This document shows, one piece after another, positions 46,093 to 60,100 of a stretch of DNA of 64,000 bases (position 1 is its first letter; each line of letters begins with the position of its first letter). Source of the DNA: Aphrophora alni. Taxonomy: Eukaryota > Arthropoda > Insecta > Hemiptera > Aphrophoridae. The stretch lies in the NCBI GenBank assembly GCA_963513935.1, contig OY740774.1, positions 98,029,668-98,093,667 of the forward strand, in the 5' to 3' direction. Made by a program: the position numbers and the translations under genes. The notes beneath the pieces are model-generated. The model saw nothing but the letters and a program-made list of their open reading frames with translations, made no database searches and was not told the DNA's origin.

Positions 46093-47570
46093 TTTCCCTT
46101 CTGGATATTATATTTAATGAAAAATTTACTTTATTATACTGGTTTACAAATTGATCGCAACATTGAATATATATAATACACATTAATCCACTATTTACAT
46201 GTGTTTTTTCTGTTACAATTTTATTAGTCTATATTTTTTATTCGTAAAATGTGTAATTTATTTTTAATGAATTATTAATGGGTATGAATAAATACTAATT
46301 CATTGCACACACTTCATGGATCTATAGAACAAATGTAAAATATACAGGCATATTATTTTGGTCAGATTGTAGGAAATTAGACGTTCTAATACAATTTAAC
46401 AGACATTCTAAATAAATCTTTCCCTTAGTAAATTCCCAGATTGAAAGAAAAATGTGAATATTTAGGCTACATCATAGACCATTTGTGATGTAGGAATGAA
46501 TTTTTTACTGTATGTGTATACTCAAACTTATTGTTTAAAAAAAGACTAACACATATGAAAAAGAGTAAAATATTGAAGGTGGATCGAAACAAAGAATCAA
46601 AAGGGAAAATGGCAATGGAAAGCATGATCACCACCAATGGTAAAATACAAGAGGAGATAGGACAAAGGCTAAGGAAGACTGGCTATTTTTACAATGTAGT
46701 GATGGAACATAGGGGAAGGAGCCAAAAAAACAATGATGTATAAAATGTACTATTAACCAATTTTAACAAATAGATCAGATGTGGAATGAGTAGACTTCAG
46801 AGATGAGATTTTGTGAGATATAGAAAATGTTACAAAAAGGGATAGATTAAAGAATTTGTGAATTTTGAGATTTTAAAGTCATTTGACAATGATGAATTAA
46901 TCATATTATTAATATGGTTTAATTGAATGTTTGCCATCATTTGTTTATATAAAAACTAAATACATGTTTCGAGAGTTAGTTGGTATTTTCACTTTATGGT
47001 CTAGGTTTAATATTGATAACGAGTGTTGATTTATCTCTTGAAATGCTATGTATTAGTTTTTATATACATAGTAAATAATGAAAAATGTTCAATTAAACTG
47101 TACTAATAATTTCAGCAATGTTATAATTTTTATACCATAATTTACAATCTTTATACCTATAAAAAAGATTTTACACAAATTTTACCAAATTGATTTATTG
47201 GAAACCTAGAAATAGAAAACACATGAATATATCTATTTAGAGTATTTGAATGGCTCTGTATGTCATTTATGAATTTTTGGCTATATCTGTACACAAATTG
47301 GGAATCAGTGCATGGCTGGATCTCCAGAGTGACAGAAATCATGAAAGTCTATTTAGACAACATCATAAAATCTAGACATTTTGTTCTTTTCTGCCATATG
47401 TGTATTAAACCTATCATTTACATATATCCAATGAAAATAGGTTAAATAGATCTCAAGATGTAAGAACAAACAAACAACTGAAAACACACATTTTTCTTTT
47501 TTTAATGCAGATTTTTTTCTTCTTTTTTATTAATTATACTCTAAAACCCAAGGGTTATACTGGATCTAAT
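46093..47570. other. Unique AT-rich flank
   Basis: No gene supported. A 70-codon frame at 46531-46743 is lysine-rich and might be a scrap of a LINE C-terminus, but it is too weak to call. Contains the foldback repeat 46946-47065. Confidence 0.4.
46946..47065. repeat. Foldback repeat, related to 55824-55898
   Basis: Ends TATATAAAAACTAA and the inverse, TTAGTTTTTATATA. The interior GATAACGAGTGTTGAT matches, inverted, ATCAACTCCCGTTATC at 55864-55879, so the window has two copies of this interspersed family. The family is not named. Confidence 0.6.
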
Positions 47571-48072
47571 TGTGACCGTCTCCACTTCTTTTAACCAGCT
47601 GGAAGCTCCGGCTGGCTGGAGACCGCGTACACTTTAGCCGAATCTTGTCAGGATAGGCCAAGGAGTCGAGTTAGGACGCTAATGAACGTACGCAACGCAA
47701 ATGAAATTAAATGTTATATTTTATTTGAGCGCCGAATTAAATTACAGAAATATTTATAATGTATTTAAAAGACATAACGGCAAGATAAAGCCTTAATAGT
47801 GGCCGAAAAACATACCGTTTAATTTAGCTAGCACGTGGCCGAAAATGGACTGACCTCGTCCCGTAGCGGTCTTCCTTATCGCGGCTCTCGGAACAGACTC
47901 CCACTCGGCTCGCTGGTTCCAGCCCTCCACGTCTCTCCCCCCCTTCTACGTAATCTTGCACTGCTCAACAAAATCGCAAGTGCCAATTCATATTTTATTA
48001 TTTAGAATTCCTTTACATCCTAATTTATACTTATTATAGTTTTGGTTTGGTGGGCTCCTTTGCTGGGCCACA
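47571..48072 (-). mobile_element. Solo LTR B (502 bp), inverse orientation to LTR A
   Basis: Begins TGTGACC and ends GGGCCACA; flanked by the 4-bp target duplication TAAT (47567-47570, 48073-48076). It aligns with LTR A in reverse complement over its whole length, with many substitutions, and has a single copy of the 36-bp block duplicated in A. Confidence 0.85.
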
Positions 48073-49329
48073 TAATGCAAAATGTTTTATTTATATCAGT
48101 AAAAATAAACTATAACCCTAGTTAAAAGAAAGTTCAAAAACAATATTTGTAGCAAGTTTTTAAAGTTTACTGGTGTTTAAATGTAAATGCTAGCTTAAAC
48201 ATTCCACCGTGTGAGTACAGTGTTCTTCATAAAAGTCCACTGATTATTCCATATAAATTCCAACACACTTATCTATGTATAGGATTTTTGACATTGTGTA
48301 AAACATACCTTAATAAATACATCAAATAAAGAAAAACAATTGGCAAGATTAGTTTTATTAAGTATACAAAAACAAATAATAAAATACCTACTATAGTTTA
48401 ACATTAGCTAGAGCTAAGGTGAAAAAAAAATCAATATATTTGGTTTACAGATAATCATAAATAAATTAATAATTAACAATGTTATTAACAAAAGTTGTAT
48501 ATATTTATAAGTATAAACAATTAAGTACAATATTTCAGATCTGCTAGTATATAATATTATGATTATGAGTATTATTTGAAGTAGCAATAATGAATATAGC
48601 GCACTGTACAGACATTGCCTAAAATTAAAAACACATTTTTAAAAATTAAATTTATTACATTAATAAAAAAACAAATATAAGAAGGCAAAAATTTGCTGTG
48701 TCAAAAGAAACAAAACTGAAAAGTTGTTGCTATGTTGCCTTAGAACTATTTGTTACAACATGTAAAACTAAATGCAGTTAAATTTTATTAGCGTATATTT
48801 AGGAAAACCAGTTTAATTCATAATTCGTTATATCACAATTCACTTATATTAAAATTAATATTTGTTCTATACAATTATAGACGAAATCATCATCTTCAAC
48901 TTTGATTCCACCCAACCTAACTTTTATTTGGTATATTTAACACTTTTCTCGTCAGTAAGATAAACACAATTTTGTTCTCCCGGATTGAAAGGTTTCTGAC
49001 AGCATGTCATATGGAGTGGTTAGACTACATTTATACCTCCAACGTATGTACCAAAAATAGTAATCTTAAGTGATAGACAATCTTGCAGTTACAGGAGCGA
49101 TCAGTAGTATACATACTACAAAGGACTTGTTCATCAAGATAGTGGCAAGTGCATATTGCCTCCAATGGAAGGTACTATAAAATGTACACAGGATCGTCTG
49201 GAATATTCCAAAATATTTATAGTCTTAAGGACTGTAATTTGGAAATTACCTCTGACAACATGAAAGTAGTCAGTATAAGATTGTGAAACTATTCACAGTA
49301 GTAATAACAACGAAGAACAGCTAGAAGGA
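48073..49329. other. Intergenic, nothing recognised
   Basis: AT-rich; no coding relic or repeat boundary seen until the RNase H relic near 49330. Confidence 0.45.
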
Positions 49330-49640
49330 AGCGGAATGGAGTGGTTTATGCTTGGCTCTAAAATTGAGAATGGAACAGGCACTGGAATCAGTCCTAGAGA
49401 GGAACATGTGCAACCGATGGGAATGTACTCTTCAGTCAAAAGTTGCATCTACATCTTTAATAGAATATGTCAAGATTCGTATACAAGAATAAAGTGGTTT
49501 TAAATCTAAGATTGTCTCAGAACCACGTCATGGCTGGGAAATCTCAATAATATAACGCTGTTGGACTCAAGGATATGTTGGCATCAGTGGAAATGATGTG
49601 GAGATATAATAGCTAATAAAAGCATAAGCTGTGAACTTTA
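49330..49640 (+). pseudogene. LINE RNase H relic
   Basis: WFMLGSKIENGTGTGI near 49343 matches 'aWYTDGSkmeGtGaGv' of Jockey/R1-type RNase H. It is followed by REEHVQPMGMYSSV, a SKIVSEPRHGWEIS remnant, and YVGISGND near 49575 ('GHxGIxGNE'). Frameshifts and stops throughout. Confidence 0.65.
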
Positions 49641-49894
49641 GAGAATCTGAGATAGCATACCCAAGAAGCTGATTTTGCAGGCTATTAGCACTAGGGCTCA
49701 GAAAGAGTATGAGAAGAGGTGGAGGCCTTGCTCAGTTACACTGACTTATCATTAGGCATGGGTAATATAAGAAAATTGGTAACTTTAATAACAGGACAAT
49801 AGCACCAGAAAAAACAACATACAAAGATAGGTATATTCACTGGGGGACTGCGCAAGGATAATGGGGGAGGGGGTATTGTATCATTTAGGAGAGC

Positions 49895-50170
49895 AATAAG
49901 CCCTTGCACCTGACATATACAAAGATCTGCACATTCATTTTCACTAATCCCAGCATATTCTGGAATCCAACAGTGTTATATATTGTTGAGACTTCCTAGT
50001 TGTGATGTGGCTCTGAGACAACCCCAGACTAACTTTGACCTAAATTAATTAATTGGGATACAGCCATCTGACTGTCTGTGGAAATACATATTACGTTAGA
50101 GTTTAATGGGGCACTTAGTCTGTTATGTTTAGATTTTGTATGGATAGGAGGTTTTGGTTACCTTAGAAAA
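49895..50170 (-). pseudogene. LINE RNase H relic, opposite strand
   Basis: On the minus strand: ICISTDSQMAVSQLINLGQS ('I.i.SDSQaAl.al') near 50090-50030, a SEPHHN-like block near 50005, and WIPEYAGISENECADL near 49968-49920 ('WvPgHaGIxGNExAD'). It is clearly related to the + strand relic at 49330-49640 and faces it. Confidence 0.65.
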
Positions 50171-50994
50171 TGGTCCTTGTTATTACCTAGTAGTACACAA
50201 ATAGAAAAACACAATCAAACACTAAAGTTCTGAAATTTTTGTAAACGCTGTTCACTTTCTCAATCAGTAGAAAATAGGATAAGCCTATCCATACAAAATC
50301 TAGACGAAATACAGATTACTTTATTCTTGTATTTAAGTTTTTAATTTAAATTTTCTTGCACACATTAAGGGTTAAAATTTATGTAATCAATCAAATATTC
50401 ATAATTGATATAATAAGCAATGAAATTGCTACAGATTGTCTGAAAGTGGTCCAACGTTCAAAACCTCAAGATATACCGAAAATATAATTTTAAAAGTTTA
50501 TCACCTTTACAATACTTATTACATACTATAAAATAAAATACACATATTGAGTAAAAAAGAGAGCAGGACACATTACAAAACTGCATCACACAAATAATTA
50601 ATTTTTGTTAAGTAGGCTTAGTTGTCAATTTTGCTCAAACTAAAAGTCTAAATTTTATCACCCAATGTTAATACTTTTGTTCAAGTCAATTACACCAAGG
50701 ACCAACTGTACTCTGAAAAGCACTAAATGAAGAAGTTGGTGAGAAAAACCAGGAATGGCAGAAACTTGTTCTCAAAATAATTTAAATAATATTTTACATT
50801 GTTTCGCCACTTGTACCTGTCCTTATCTTCTAAAATGAGGAAACAATATAAAACAAAAATATTATAAATTGTCCATTTGAAATCAGTATATTTATTTAGA
50901 AGCTTGCTTGGATCCAGTCTTCACAATTGGAACATGACTTAGTTATTGTTTAGACTTAATATTAATATGTATTATAAAATAGAGTAAAGCTTTG
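50171..50994. other. Intergenic, nothing recognised
   Basis: AT-rich, with no supportable gene or repeat. Confidence 0.4.
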
Positions 50995-52752
50995 AAAGTT
51001 CAAACCTCAAAAATCCGGATCGATCCACACACAAAACACTGTCTAGTACCGTAATAACGAAATACAGTAGCGCAGCACTGAGGCTAAGAATGAGAAGAGT
51101 AGAGTCACACTACCCCTCCCTGCACTTACATTAGTCAAAGACTAACGGAGAGGAGGCTTGTCTGCACCCTGAACCTGTCACATGCTTAGTCAGTCACTTC
51201 TGAATGTAATGTATTGTGTTTAATCACGTTATTGTGCAGTGTAAGATTGTTTACGTTATTAATTTCAATACACAGTACCATAAATATTTCATTTAGCTCA
51301 CAGATACTGTATTGTTGTTTGGAATGGTTAGTATGTCTGTTAGTAATGCTAGAAGAATACGAAATCTTGTGTTTTTGACAATGGAAATGAAGTTAAAAAG
51401 ATTATACCTAAAGGTGAAAGTGGGGGATTTTTTTTCTTTTTCTAAAATTTATATTGTGGGAACATCAAGCATAAGTGACATTAAAGCACAAAGAGATAAA
51501 CTGAAAAAATACGCTGAAAATTTTGGATTCTGTAGAAGGGTCACAAAACAAAAAAGATTGTGGACAGCCAATAACACAGCTTTAAACGATGCCATTTATA
51601 TAAGGTTTGTACAAAGGAGAAGCTTGGATGAACCCATTTCAGGCCCTATGCTGTGTGAGAAGGCACTATAATTCAATAAATCAATGGGCCTGCCAATTTT
51701 AAACTAGTTCAGGGTGGTTACGCAATTTTTAAAACGACACATGATCCAAGAATTAGAAATTTAAGGAGAAAAGTTATCTTTGGACCATGGTGCTGTCCAA
51801 ACATCCAAAGAAACTTTTTTTTATAAGGTATCTAAAAATGATTTCAGCAGAGAGGATGTGTACAATGCTGACAAAATAAGCATAAATTAGCATAGTCTCT
51901 CTAAAAAATCTCTTGCTTCCCGCCGTGAAAACTAGGTCCCAGGCTTCAAAGACAGAATGACTGCTTCAGTTTGTGTTAATGTGAGTGGTTCTCATGCACT
52001 GGAACTGTTAGTTATACGAAAAAGTAGAAGTCCACGTTGCTTCAAAAACGTAACAAACCTTCCCGTAATTTATAAGTCTCAAAAAAAGTGTGGATGTTGT
52101 CTGATATTAATAAGAACGGGTTTGAAAATGAGTTTATACCAAGTGTAAAAACATTTCGCAAAGAACTAAATAAAACTGGGAAAGTGTATTTGTACTGTAT
52201 TTTGTTCTGTAAGAGTTTTGCTCGTTCATATTTTTGTAAAAGTTATTAAATAATTTTAAATTGCATACTGCAATAAAATGTGAGTGTTTGTAAGCATTTT
52301 AGCATTATTTTACTCCCTTTTAAATTGAAATTGCATGGTTTGTAACTGCACAAAGAGAGGTTGATTTAGAGATTTGTTTTGACATGTAAACAAAACAAAG
52401 GATGAGTCAAAGGAGGCAGGCTGTAGGAAGAGGGAGTGAATATGGACATGTATAAAATTAACCACTCAATCAGCCGCTGTGAATATACTGTACCTCCATA
52501 CACTTCCCAGTGCTGTTTTAATGATTAGGTTATTTTTACAGTAGGGACAAAATGTTATTGTGTACACAAGCAGGAGTTCATTTAAGAGTTTAAAAATGTT
52601 ATTTTTTATGCACTTAATTTCAATACCTCATCCATTAAAAGAATAAAAACTGTTTCTCCATAAAATTATAGCAGTTTAAAGTATATTTCAAAAATCCGGA
52701 CAAATTAAAAATTCACATGGGGTGTAGTACCAATTGCTCCGAATTTTAAATA
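50995..52752 (+). pseudogene. Second Tigger/Jerky-type element, decayed
   Basis: The open frame 51312-51671 has the CENP-B-type N-terminal region: LTMEMKLKRL, YIVGTSSISDIKAQRDKLKK, then LNDAIYIRFVQRRS and PISGPMLCEKAL. The frame 51957-52148 has the start of the DDE domain: MTASVCVNVSGSHALELLVI, RSPRCFKNVTNLPV and SQKKC. The middle is broken and the rest of DDE is missing. Terminal repeats are decayed: CTCAAAAATCCGGATCG near 51005 at the left and an inverted GAGCAATTGGTACTACACC near 52720-52738 at the right. It is a different family member from the element at 23341 (better N-terminus, shorter DDE). Confidence 0.75.
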
Positions 52753-53587
52753 ATAAATAATACTATAAACTATAACAAAAGATATTATTATAATTATACT
52801 AGAGGACTTGACATTTTAAATCAAAAACAAACTTTTATAACAAACCATAAATAGAAAAGAATTAATACATGCTGTAAAATATAAATAATAATATATACAT
52901 TTGAACCATCTAGATTAGGCTGTCTTTTATATATGCAGTGCTAATGTAATAATTAATAACAAGTAAAATAATTGTTATAAAGTTTTAAACCTTAAAACTT
53001 CATATTGTGTGTGATTGGCTACCGTATCAACTACTTTTCTTCTCTCTTGACTGCTGTGTTGAACTATCAGTGACAGCACAGATGATCATATGTGATATGA
53101 TATAAATATAGTTGGGAGTCTTCTTTTATAAGTTTCCACTTTAGATATTGTAAATCCAATGTGAAAATAGCCTATATACCAATTTTTTTATACATGTTTA
53201 TATACCTTTGTCAACAATGGTAGAATATTTTATTGTGTGATGCATATCAGATCCATGATATTTCGAGGTATTTTATTTTTCATACCAATCTCTTGTCGTA
53301 GAAGAAAATTAGCAACAACTTTTCATTAAATTTAATATTTCCTTCTCTACAAAATGTTAACAAAAGTTTTTCTAAATATGAATTTTTTTTTTTACAATTT
53401 TGAATATAAAAACAATACTTCAAATAAAAATTTTATGCAATGTGAGATATATATGACGGTTTGTAATTAAAAATCTATTTGTATAAAAAATAATACTTTA
53501 AAAATGAGAATGACGTAGAGGTCATTTAACAATACTATAACTAAATTAAATAAAACTATTTTATTTTTAATTACATTTACTATTTGA
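52753..53587. other. 3' flank of the XKR gene
   Basis: Very AT-rich. It presumably includes the 3' UTR of the minus-strand XKR gene; TTTATT (AATAAA on the minus strand) at 53560-53565 is close to the stop and may or may not be used. Confidence 0.45.
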
Positions 53588-54153
53588 TCACAGTTCAGGA
53601 ACTATATCCTTGTTTGTTTCTTCGTTTTTACAATCATCAGCCTTACAACAATCGTCAGTTTGCGTTCCTGTTTCAGCGATAGGATCTTTTTGACTATAAT
53701 TCGTAATCCCAACTTTTCTGCTCGTTTCCGGGTGGAAATACTTATAATACAATATCATAAAAACAATACCAATTAAAAATGGTACAATTCCACTGACTAA
53801 AAATGGTTTAAAATACCATGACGATTGTAAATGTGGATCAGCGGTAATAGCCCATATAGTAATAGCCGCTGCATTCTCGATAAAACAAACAGGATAGTAA
53901 ACTAAATAACGATTGCGTGTACTACCATCGCTTGGAGTGAGATATGTAAATATATATACAAGACCTAATATAGCACACAGTACGATTTCAGCTAAACGTT
54001 CACCAGTCGTTGATTTATCACTGATTAATGAAAATTGTGTCTCCTCCCAAATAAATAGCCACAAGGTCATTGCAAACCAATGAACGGCACAAGCTAGACC
54101 TGTCCATGCTGGGAAGACCGAAGCTACAGCACTGATAGACAGAATCCTTGACA
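53588..54153 (-). CDS. XKR terminal exon
   Basis: Acceptor tctattttag lies just above 54153 on the minus strand. It encodes 187 residues with hydrophobic segments around SVFPAWTGLACAVHWFAMTL, IVLCAILGLVYIFTYL, YYPVCFIENAAAITIWAI and FLVSGIVPFLIGIVFMILYY, then a polar tail rich in Asp, Cys and Glu. Confidence 0.9.
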
Positions 54154-57100
54154 CTAAAATAGAAAATAACATAATTTTAGAACAAAAATTCATTGGTAGA
54201 TACATTTATCTAGTTTTATTTACTTTCAATAAAGGAAAAGTGTGGTTTAAATATTTAAAGACCACGAATCTGGTTAAATAAAACCCCTCCAGGCATCTGA
54301 CTCCTCGACTTGAATAAACAATGCTTTAGAATTAGAATTCAACAGCTTTTGCACCTAAGACAAGCCGCTTTTGAAATAACATTCAATGCAGGACTTCTTA
54401 CATATCTACACTCACAGTTAATATAATAAGACAAACATCAATCAAAATTTAATGTTTATATTCCAGAAATCTAACCTAACCTTACTTCCCACAGCTTTTA
54501 TCTTATCCTCCTTAATTGAACACCAGCATCTTTTGAAACTGGACATGTGTACTAATATTATAACAATATAGATGCTATTGTACAAACACAAATCATTAAA
54601 TGATTTGTGTCGTTGAATATTCAAGTTTATAACTTTGGCTACAATTTGTTGACAAATCAAACACACAGGTACAGCTCAAACTAGGTTATGTAATGTAAAA
54701 TAATATAACTTTGTCCATTCTAGTATAAACTGTATTTTCAGCTCTCCCTTTCATATTTTCTTATACAATCTGATAAATAATCTGACAACAACTTTAAAAT
54801 AAAAACTTACTCACCAAAACGAAAAAACAAATCCTGTCACAATGAACTATTATTAGAAACTGACCAAAATCATTAGTACAGTGAAACAAACTTCCCTCAA
54901 AGGAGACATTTAATAAACAGACATTTTTGTAATTCCCGACTGGGATCATGCTTTCCTCGCCTTTGTAGTGTTTCTAAATAACAGACTTTCCTAAAAACGG
55001 ACAGCAGAGCATAAAATATCCATTTTCTAGAAAATTGTAGATGTTTCGAAACACATATTGCAATGTCTGTTTGGTAATTACCCAGAAGTTGACTTCCTGG
55101 AAACTAGATTGATTTCTTTTTGTCTTTTATACAGCAGTTGTCAGTGTCCTTTACGAATTCAGTTTCAATAAGGTTTCCATGAGAAGAGTGTGTAGTATAA
55201 TTGTGTTCTCTGTTTGAAGTTATTTGTTAATGATGGAAGTTCAATTTTATTATTATACATTTTTCGGACATTTCATATCACAATAACTTAAACAATATCT
55301 TAACTTTAAACCTTACATAGTTTGATTTTCTCCCTTTTTAAATTTACATTTTCCTAATTTCCCTATTTGTTTATTCAGGACTGTAGTATTAAATGATTAA
55401 TAAATAAAGAATATTATTTAATTTACAAATTTGTGTTTGTGTATTTTTGTGAGATTAAAACCTTTATACCTGTTGTACTATAAAAACTTTGATAATACAG
55501 TAGACAGTCGTGAAACAATATCATAGTTTAATTTATTTCACTTTTATCGATCGTATATGTATTAAAGTATGTAATTGAGGTTGACCATCCTTGTTCATAC
55601 CTATTGCTCGTCCACCGAACAAAATAATTGACTTCTGTTGCACCCTATCTCAAAAAAAAAAATCAGAGGTCCAGATGCAGACCGGCTTTTGGCAATCACT
55701 GGCCTATATTTTATGTCAGACTAATGAGGATGGGATACCACCATAATCATGGTAAACCAATAAAAATTTGTCTTTACACTATGAGACAACTATTATTATT
55801 CATATAATTTAATCAGATATTTGTGTATATAAAAACTAATACACAATGTTTTCGAGACTATGAATCAACTCCCGTTATCAAGTGATAAACCCAGAACATT
55901 AAAAATGTGAAAAATAACAGATCAGCTTATGACCATAGTAGCTTATGGCCATGTTGAAAACTAAAACTAATAATCTAAAAAGGAATCTAGGGCTAAAGCT
56001 AGGCCTGAGGAATCAAAATAACTAAAAAACATTTTATCCCTTCTTTCAAAAGTTTATAATGTAACCTTGAAAACTCACTCCTTCTAAAGATTTAACCAAA
56101 TTAAAAATTCTTATAGTATAATAACACTAATTTTTTTAATTTATATCTTTACATTTCATGGATCTGATGATGAGTCAGTGCACTTGAAACAGCTGTAATC
56201 CGAAGAGAGTTATAAAAGACATTCGTTGACATACTGTTTCAGATAGCAATATAAATATATAATAATATATTTAATAATTTCTAGGCAATAATGTTCAAAT
56301 CCTATGTATTTATGTGTGTTTTGAGTTAACTAATTTTGACTGACTCACTCTGATTCTACTACACTTTTTAGTATACTATAATCACTTAGTAATTGTAGTA
56401 TATACATAGTTTATATAATAAATAACCATGGCATTCCTATAATGAAACGGAACCTGTCGTAACCGTGTGTTTCCGTCCTTTCCGCTGTTCCTGGCTGACC
56501 GTCCCAATCCTAAGATGTCCGACTTGAGCCATGCTGATATAATATTTAAGAGTTTGTTTTATTTCGTATCCGACTCCATCCTTCACATCATAGATCATCA
56601 GAAGTATGGTTAAACATCACTCGGTGAGAACACTACATTGGCGACGAGGATAAAGTTATTGTGTTGAGGTTATGAAAGTTTTGACAACACATATGAATAA
56701 TGTAGCAAGGTGCATTTCATCAAACTTCTTGAAAATATTACGTTATTATTTAACTAACATTGAATCTTAAACATAGAAAGGTATGTTTAACAATTAAATA
56801 TAACTTGATTTGTAGTAAGGTGCACTTCAAAAACCGGAAAATAATTCAGGTCTAGCCTAAAATTTTGAACTGTGTAGAACGTGTTACATTGTGCTATAAA
56901 CATTAAATTAAACATTAAATGTGGACATAATCATTAAATTATGTTATTATGACTTGTGATGATGAACTTGAACAGTTAGTTCCATTGTTACATGATTTTA
57001 CTGTAGGCCTAAACTCTATTCATAACTTAAAAATGGCTTTAATAGGGTCAATGACTCAATTTGATTCTGCCAGTGAAACGTGGGCTGCTTACATTGAAAG

Positions 57101-60100
57101 ATTCGAATTATTTGTTGAATGTAATGACATTAAGGAAGAAAAGAAAGTTTGCACTTTATTAACAGTTGCTGGCATTAAAACATTTAATCTTTTACGCGAC
57201 CTATGCACACCTGAAAAACCTGGCACTAAACCTTATAACGAACTAGTGCAAATTATACAAAATCATTTGTACCCTAAACCATCTTTTATTGCCGAAAGGT
57301 ATAAGTTCAGCTTACGAAATCAACATGAACATGAAGGAGTAGCGGACTATATTGCTAGCCTCAAGAAACTTTCCATACATTGTAACTTCAAAGATTCATT
57401 AAATGACTACCTTCGAGATAGATTGGTCAGTGGTATAAAGAGTGATTCTATTAAGCAACGGCTTTTATCAGAACCAGAATTAACTTATGAAAAAGCCACA
57501 CAGTTAGCAGCATCTTTAGAAGCCGCAGAACGCAACGCAGCATCATTGAGCCATATCCACAACTCTACTCATGGGTCTGGAATTCAACGCATCCAACGTC
57601 TAGCTGCTGGGAAGCAGTCATCTCAGCATGGGCCTACCACAGTGAATTCAAATTCATCAAGAGGAGGAAGTGTAGTTCAATGTTATTGTTGTGGTAAAAG
57701 TGGTCATACCACAAATATCTGTCGTTTTCGCGAATATAAGTGCAATAGTTGTGGCCGTAAAGGTCATTTAGAAAAGGTATGTAAACAAAAGTTAGCTAGT
57801 AAGCCTAATTTCAGTGCTAGTTCTAATCATTTAAAACGATTTGATTCATATAAAGGAAGTAATAATTATGGACAGAACACTAACACAAATTATAAACTTA
57901 GTAAAAAAGGTAACTCTTATAAGCAAGGTAATAAACATCACTATGTTGATGATAGACCTAACCTTACACAGACCAGTAATAGTAATAATTCGCATAATGG
58001 TGACCTAACTAGCTTATTTAATTTACATGAAGCTCATAAAGCTCGTGAAAGGGTTGATCCTATTACTATAAATCTAAACGTTGAAAGGAAACATTTAACT
58101 TGGGAAGTAGATTCTGGTGCTGCTGTATCTGTAATTTCGTACGATTGCTATAGAGACATTTTTAGTAATATCAAATTATGCCCTTCAAATTTAGTATTAA
58201 GTTCATACACTAAGGAGAAAATAACTCCAATGGGGGTGATTTATGTAAATGTTGAGTATAAAAACATAACCACGAAATTGGAATTATATGTTATCAAAAA
58301 TGGTGCAAACCCGTTAATGGGTCGTGATTGGCTCTAAGCTCTGAATGTAAATATAAGTTTTGCCGCAGATTTACACAATTCAAGTACAGTCAATACTAAT
58401 GAATACTATTCAAAATTAGTTGATAATTTGCTTAAGGAATTCCCAGATGTTTTTAATGAAAACTTGGGTGAATTTAAAGGGGGTTGTGTTGAATTGAAAT
58501 TAAAATCCAATACTGAACCAAGATACTTTAAACCAAGGCCTATTCCGTTTTCTTTAAAACAAAAAGTAGAAAGTGAATTGGAAAACCTAGTAAAACAAGG
58601 CATATTGACTCAAGTTAATAGTAGTGAGTGGGGAACGCCTATCGTTCCTATTCTTAAGAAAAATGGTAAAATTCGTTTATGTGGTGATTTTAAGGTTACC
58701 CTTAACCCTAACATAGAAATTGATCGTTATCCTATACCGCGTGTAGAAGATTTATTTGTAGCATTACAGAAGGGAACTACCTTCAGCAAATTAGATTTAA
58801 GGCAAGCATATGAACAATTAGTTTTAGATAAGAATTCTAAAAAACTTTGTACTATTAGTACTCATAAGGGATTATATATGTATAACAGAGTACCATATGG
58901 AATTGCGTCAGCACCAGGTATTTTCCAGAGGATCATGGAGAAAATGTTGCAGGATTTACAAGGGGTAGTTGTATTTTTAGATGACATTCTAATAACCGGT
59001 GTTAATTCTGAGGAACATTATTCTAGATTGAGAGAGGTATGTAGGAGGCTTAGTGAAAATGGCTTGACAGTTGGTAAACAGAAATGTAAATTCTTTTCAG
59101 AAAGTTTGGAATACTTAGGGTTTTTAATTGATAAAAATGGGTTGAGAACAACAAATGAAAAAATTAAAGCAATTGTTGATGCACCCGTACCACAAAATGT
59201 AACTCAATTAAAAGGTTTTTTAGGTTTAGTCAATTACTATGCTAAATTTGTACCAAAGATGTCAACCATTTTAAGTCCCTTGTATACCTTATTGAGGAAA
59301 AATGTCAATTATAAATTCAATAATGTTTGTTTAAAAGCATTTAACCTAATTAAAGAAAAATTGGTCTCATCAGACATATTAGCACACTTTGATCCTGAAA
59401 AGCAACTGAAACTGGCTTGTGACTCATCTCCTTATGGTATTGGTTGTGTTCTCTCACAAGTACAGGATGACGGTAGGGAACAGCCTATAGCTTATGCATC
59501 TCGCATACTATCAAAAACAGAGCAAGCGTATTCTCAAATAGATAAGGAGGCACTTAGTCTTGTTTGGGGTGTTAAGAAGCATAACCAATACTTATGGGGT
59601 AAACATTTTACCTTGTGTACAGACCACAAACCATTGATTAGCATTTTTGGTTGTAAGAAAGGTCTCCCTGCCTTTGCAGCTAGTAGATTGCAAAGATATG
59701 CCTTATTTCTTTCAGGGTACGACTTTAATATTTGTTACGTAAGGTCCCACTGTCATGGGAATGCTGATGGGTTATCTCGATTACCCTTGTTAGACAACTT
59801 GACAAACATTAATAATGATAGTGACAATGATTTCAATTTTATTGGCACCTATTTACATTGTTTATTGGAAAATGATTTACCTTTAAATTTTCATGATGTA
59901 AGGGTTGAAACTCAAAAAGATCCACTGTTGCATAAAATATTTGGTTATGTTTTGTATGGGTGGCCAACTTCAAACGTTTGTGAGAGAAATTCAGAGTTGA
60001 GTCCGTTTTTCCAAAGGAAGGATGAACTAACTGTCGAACATAATATCCTAATGTGGGGGTATAGAGTTGTAGTTCCAGTCAAATTCAGGAAGAAATTATT

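Noticed and set aside
46531..46743. 70-codon lysine-rich frame as LINE C-terminus
   Set aside because: A loose resemblance only; no anchored motif.
10759..48072. The two inverted 0.5-kb repeats as termini of one 37-kb element
   Set aside because: Each has its own 4-bp target duplication (CTCA versus TAAT), TG..CA ends and independent divergence, so they are two solo LTRs; host exons lie between them.
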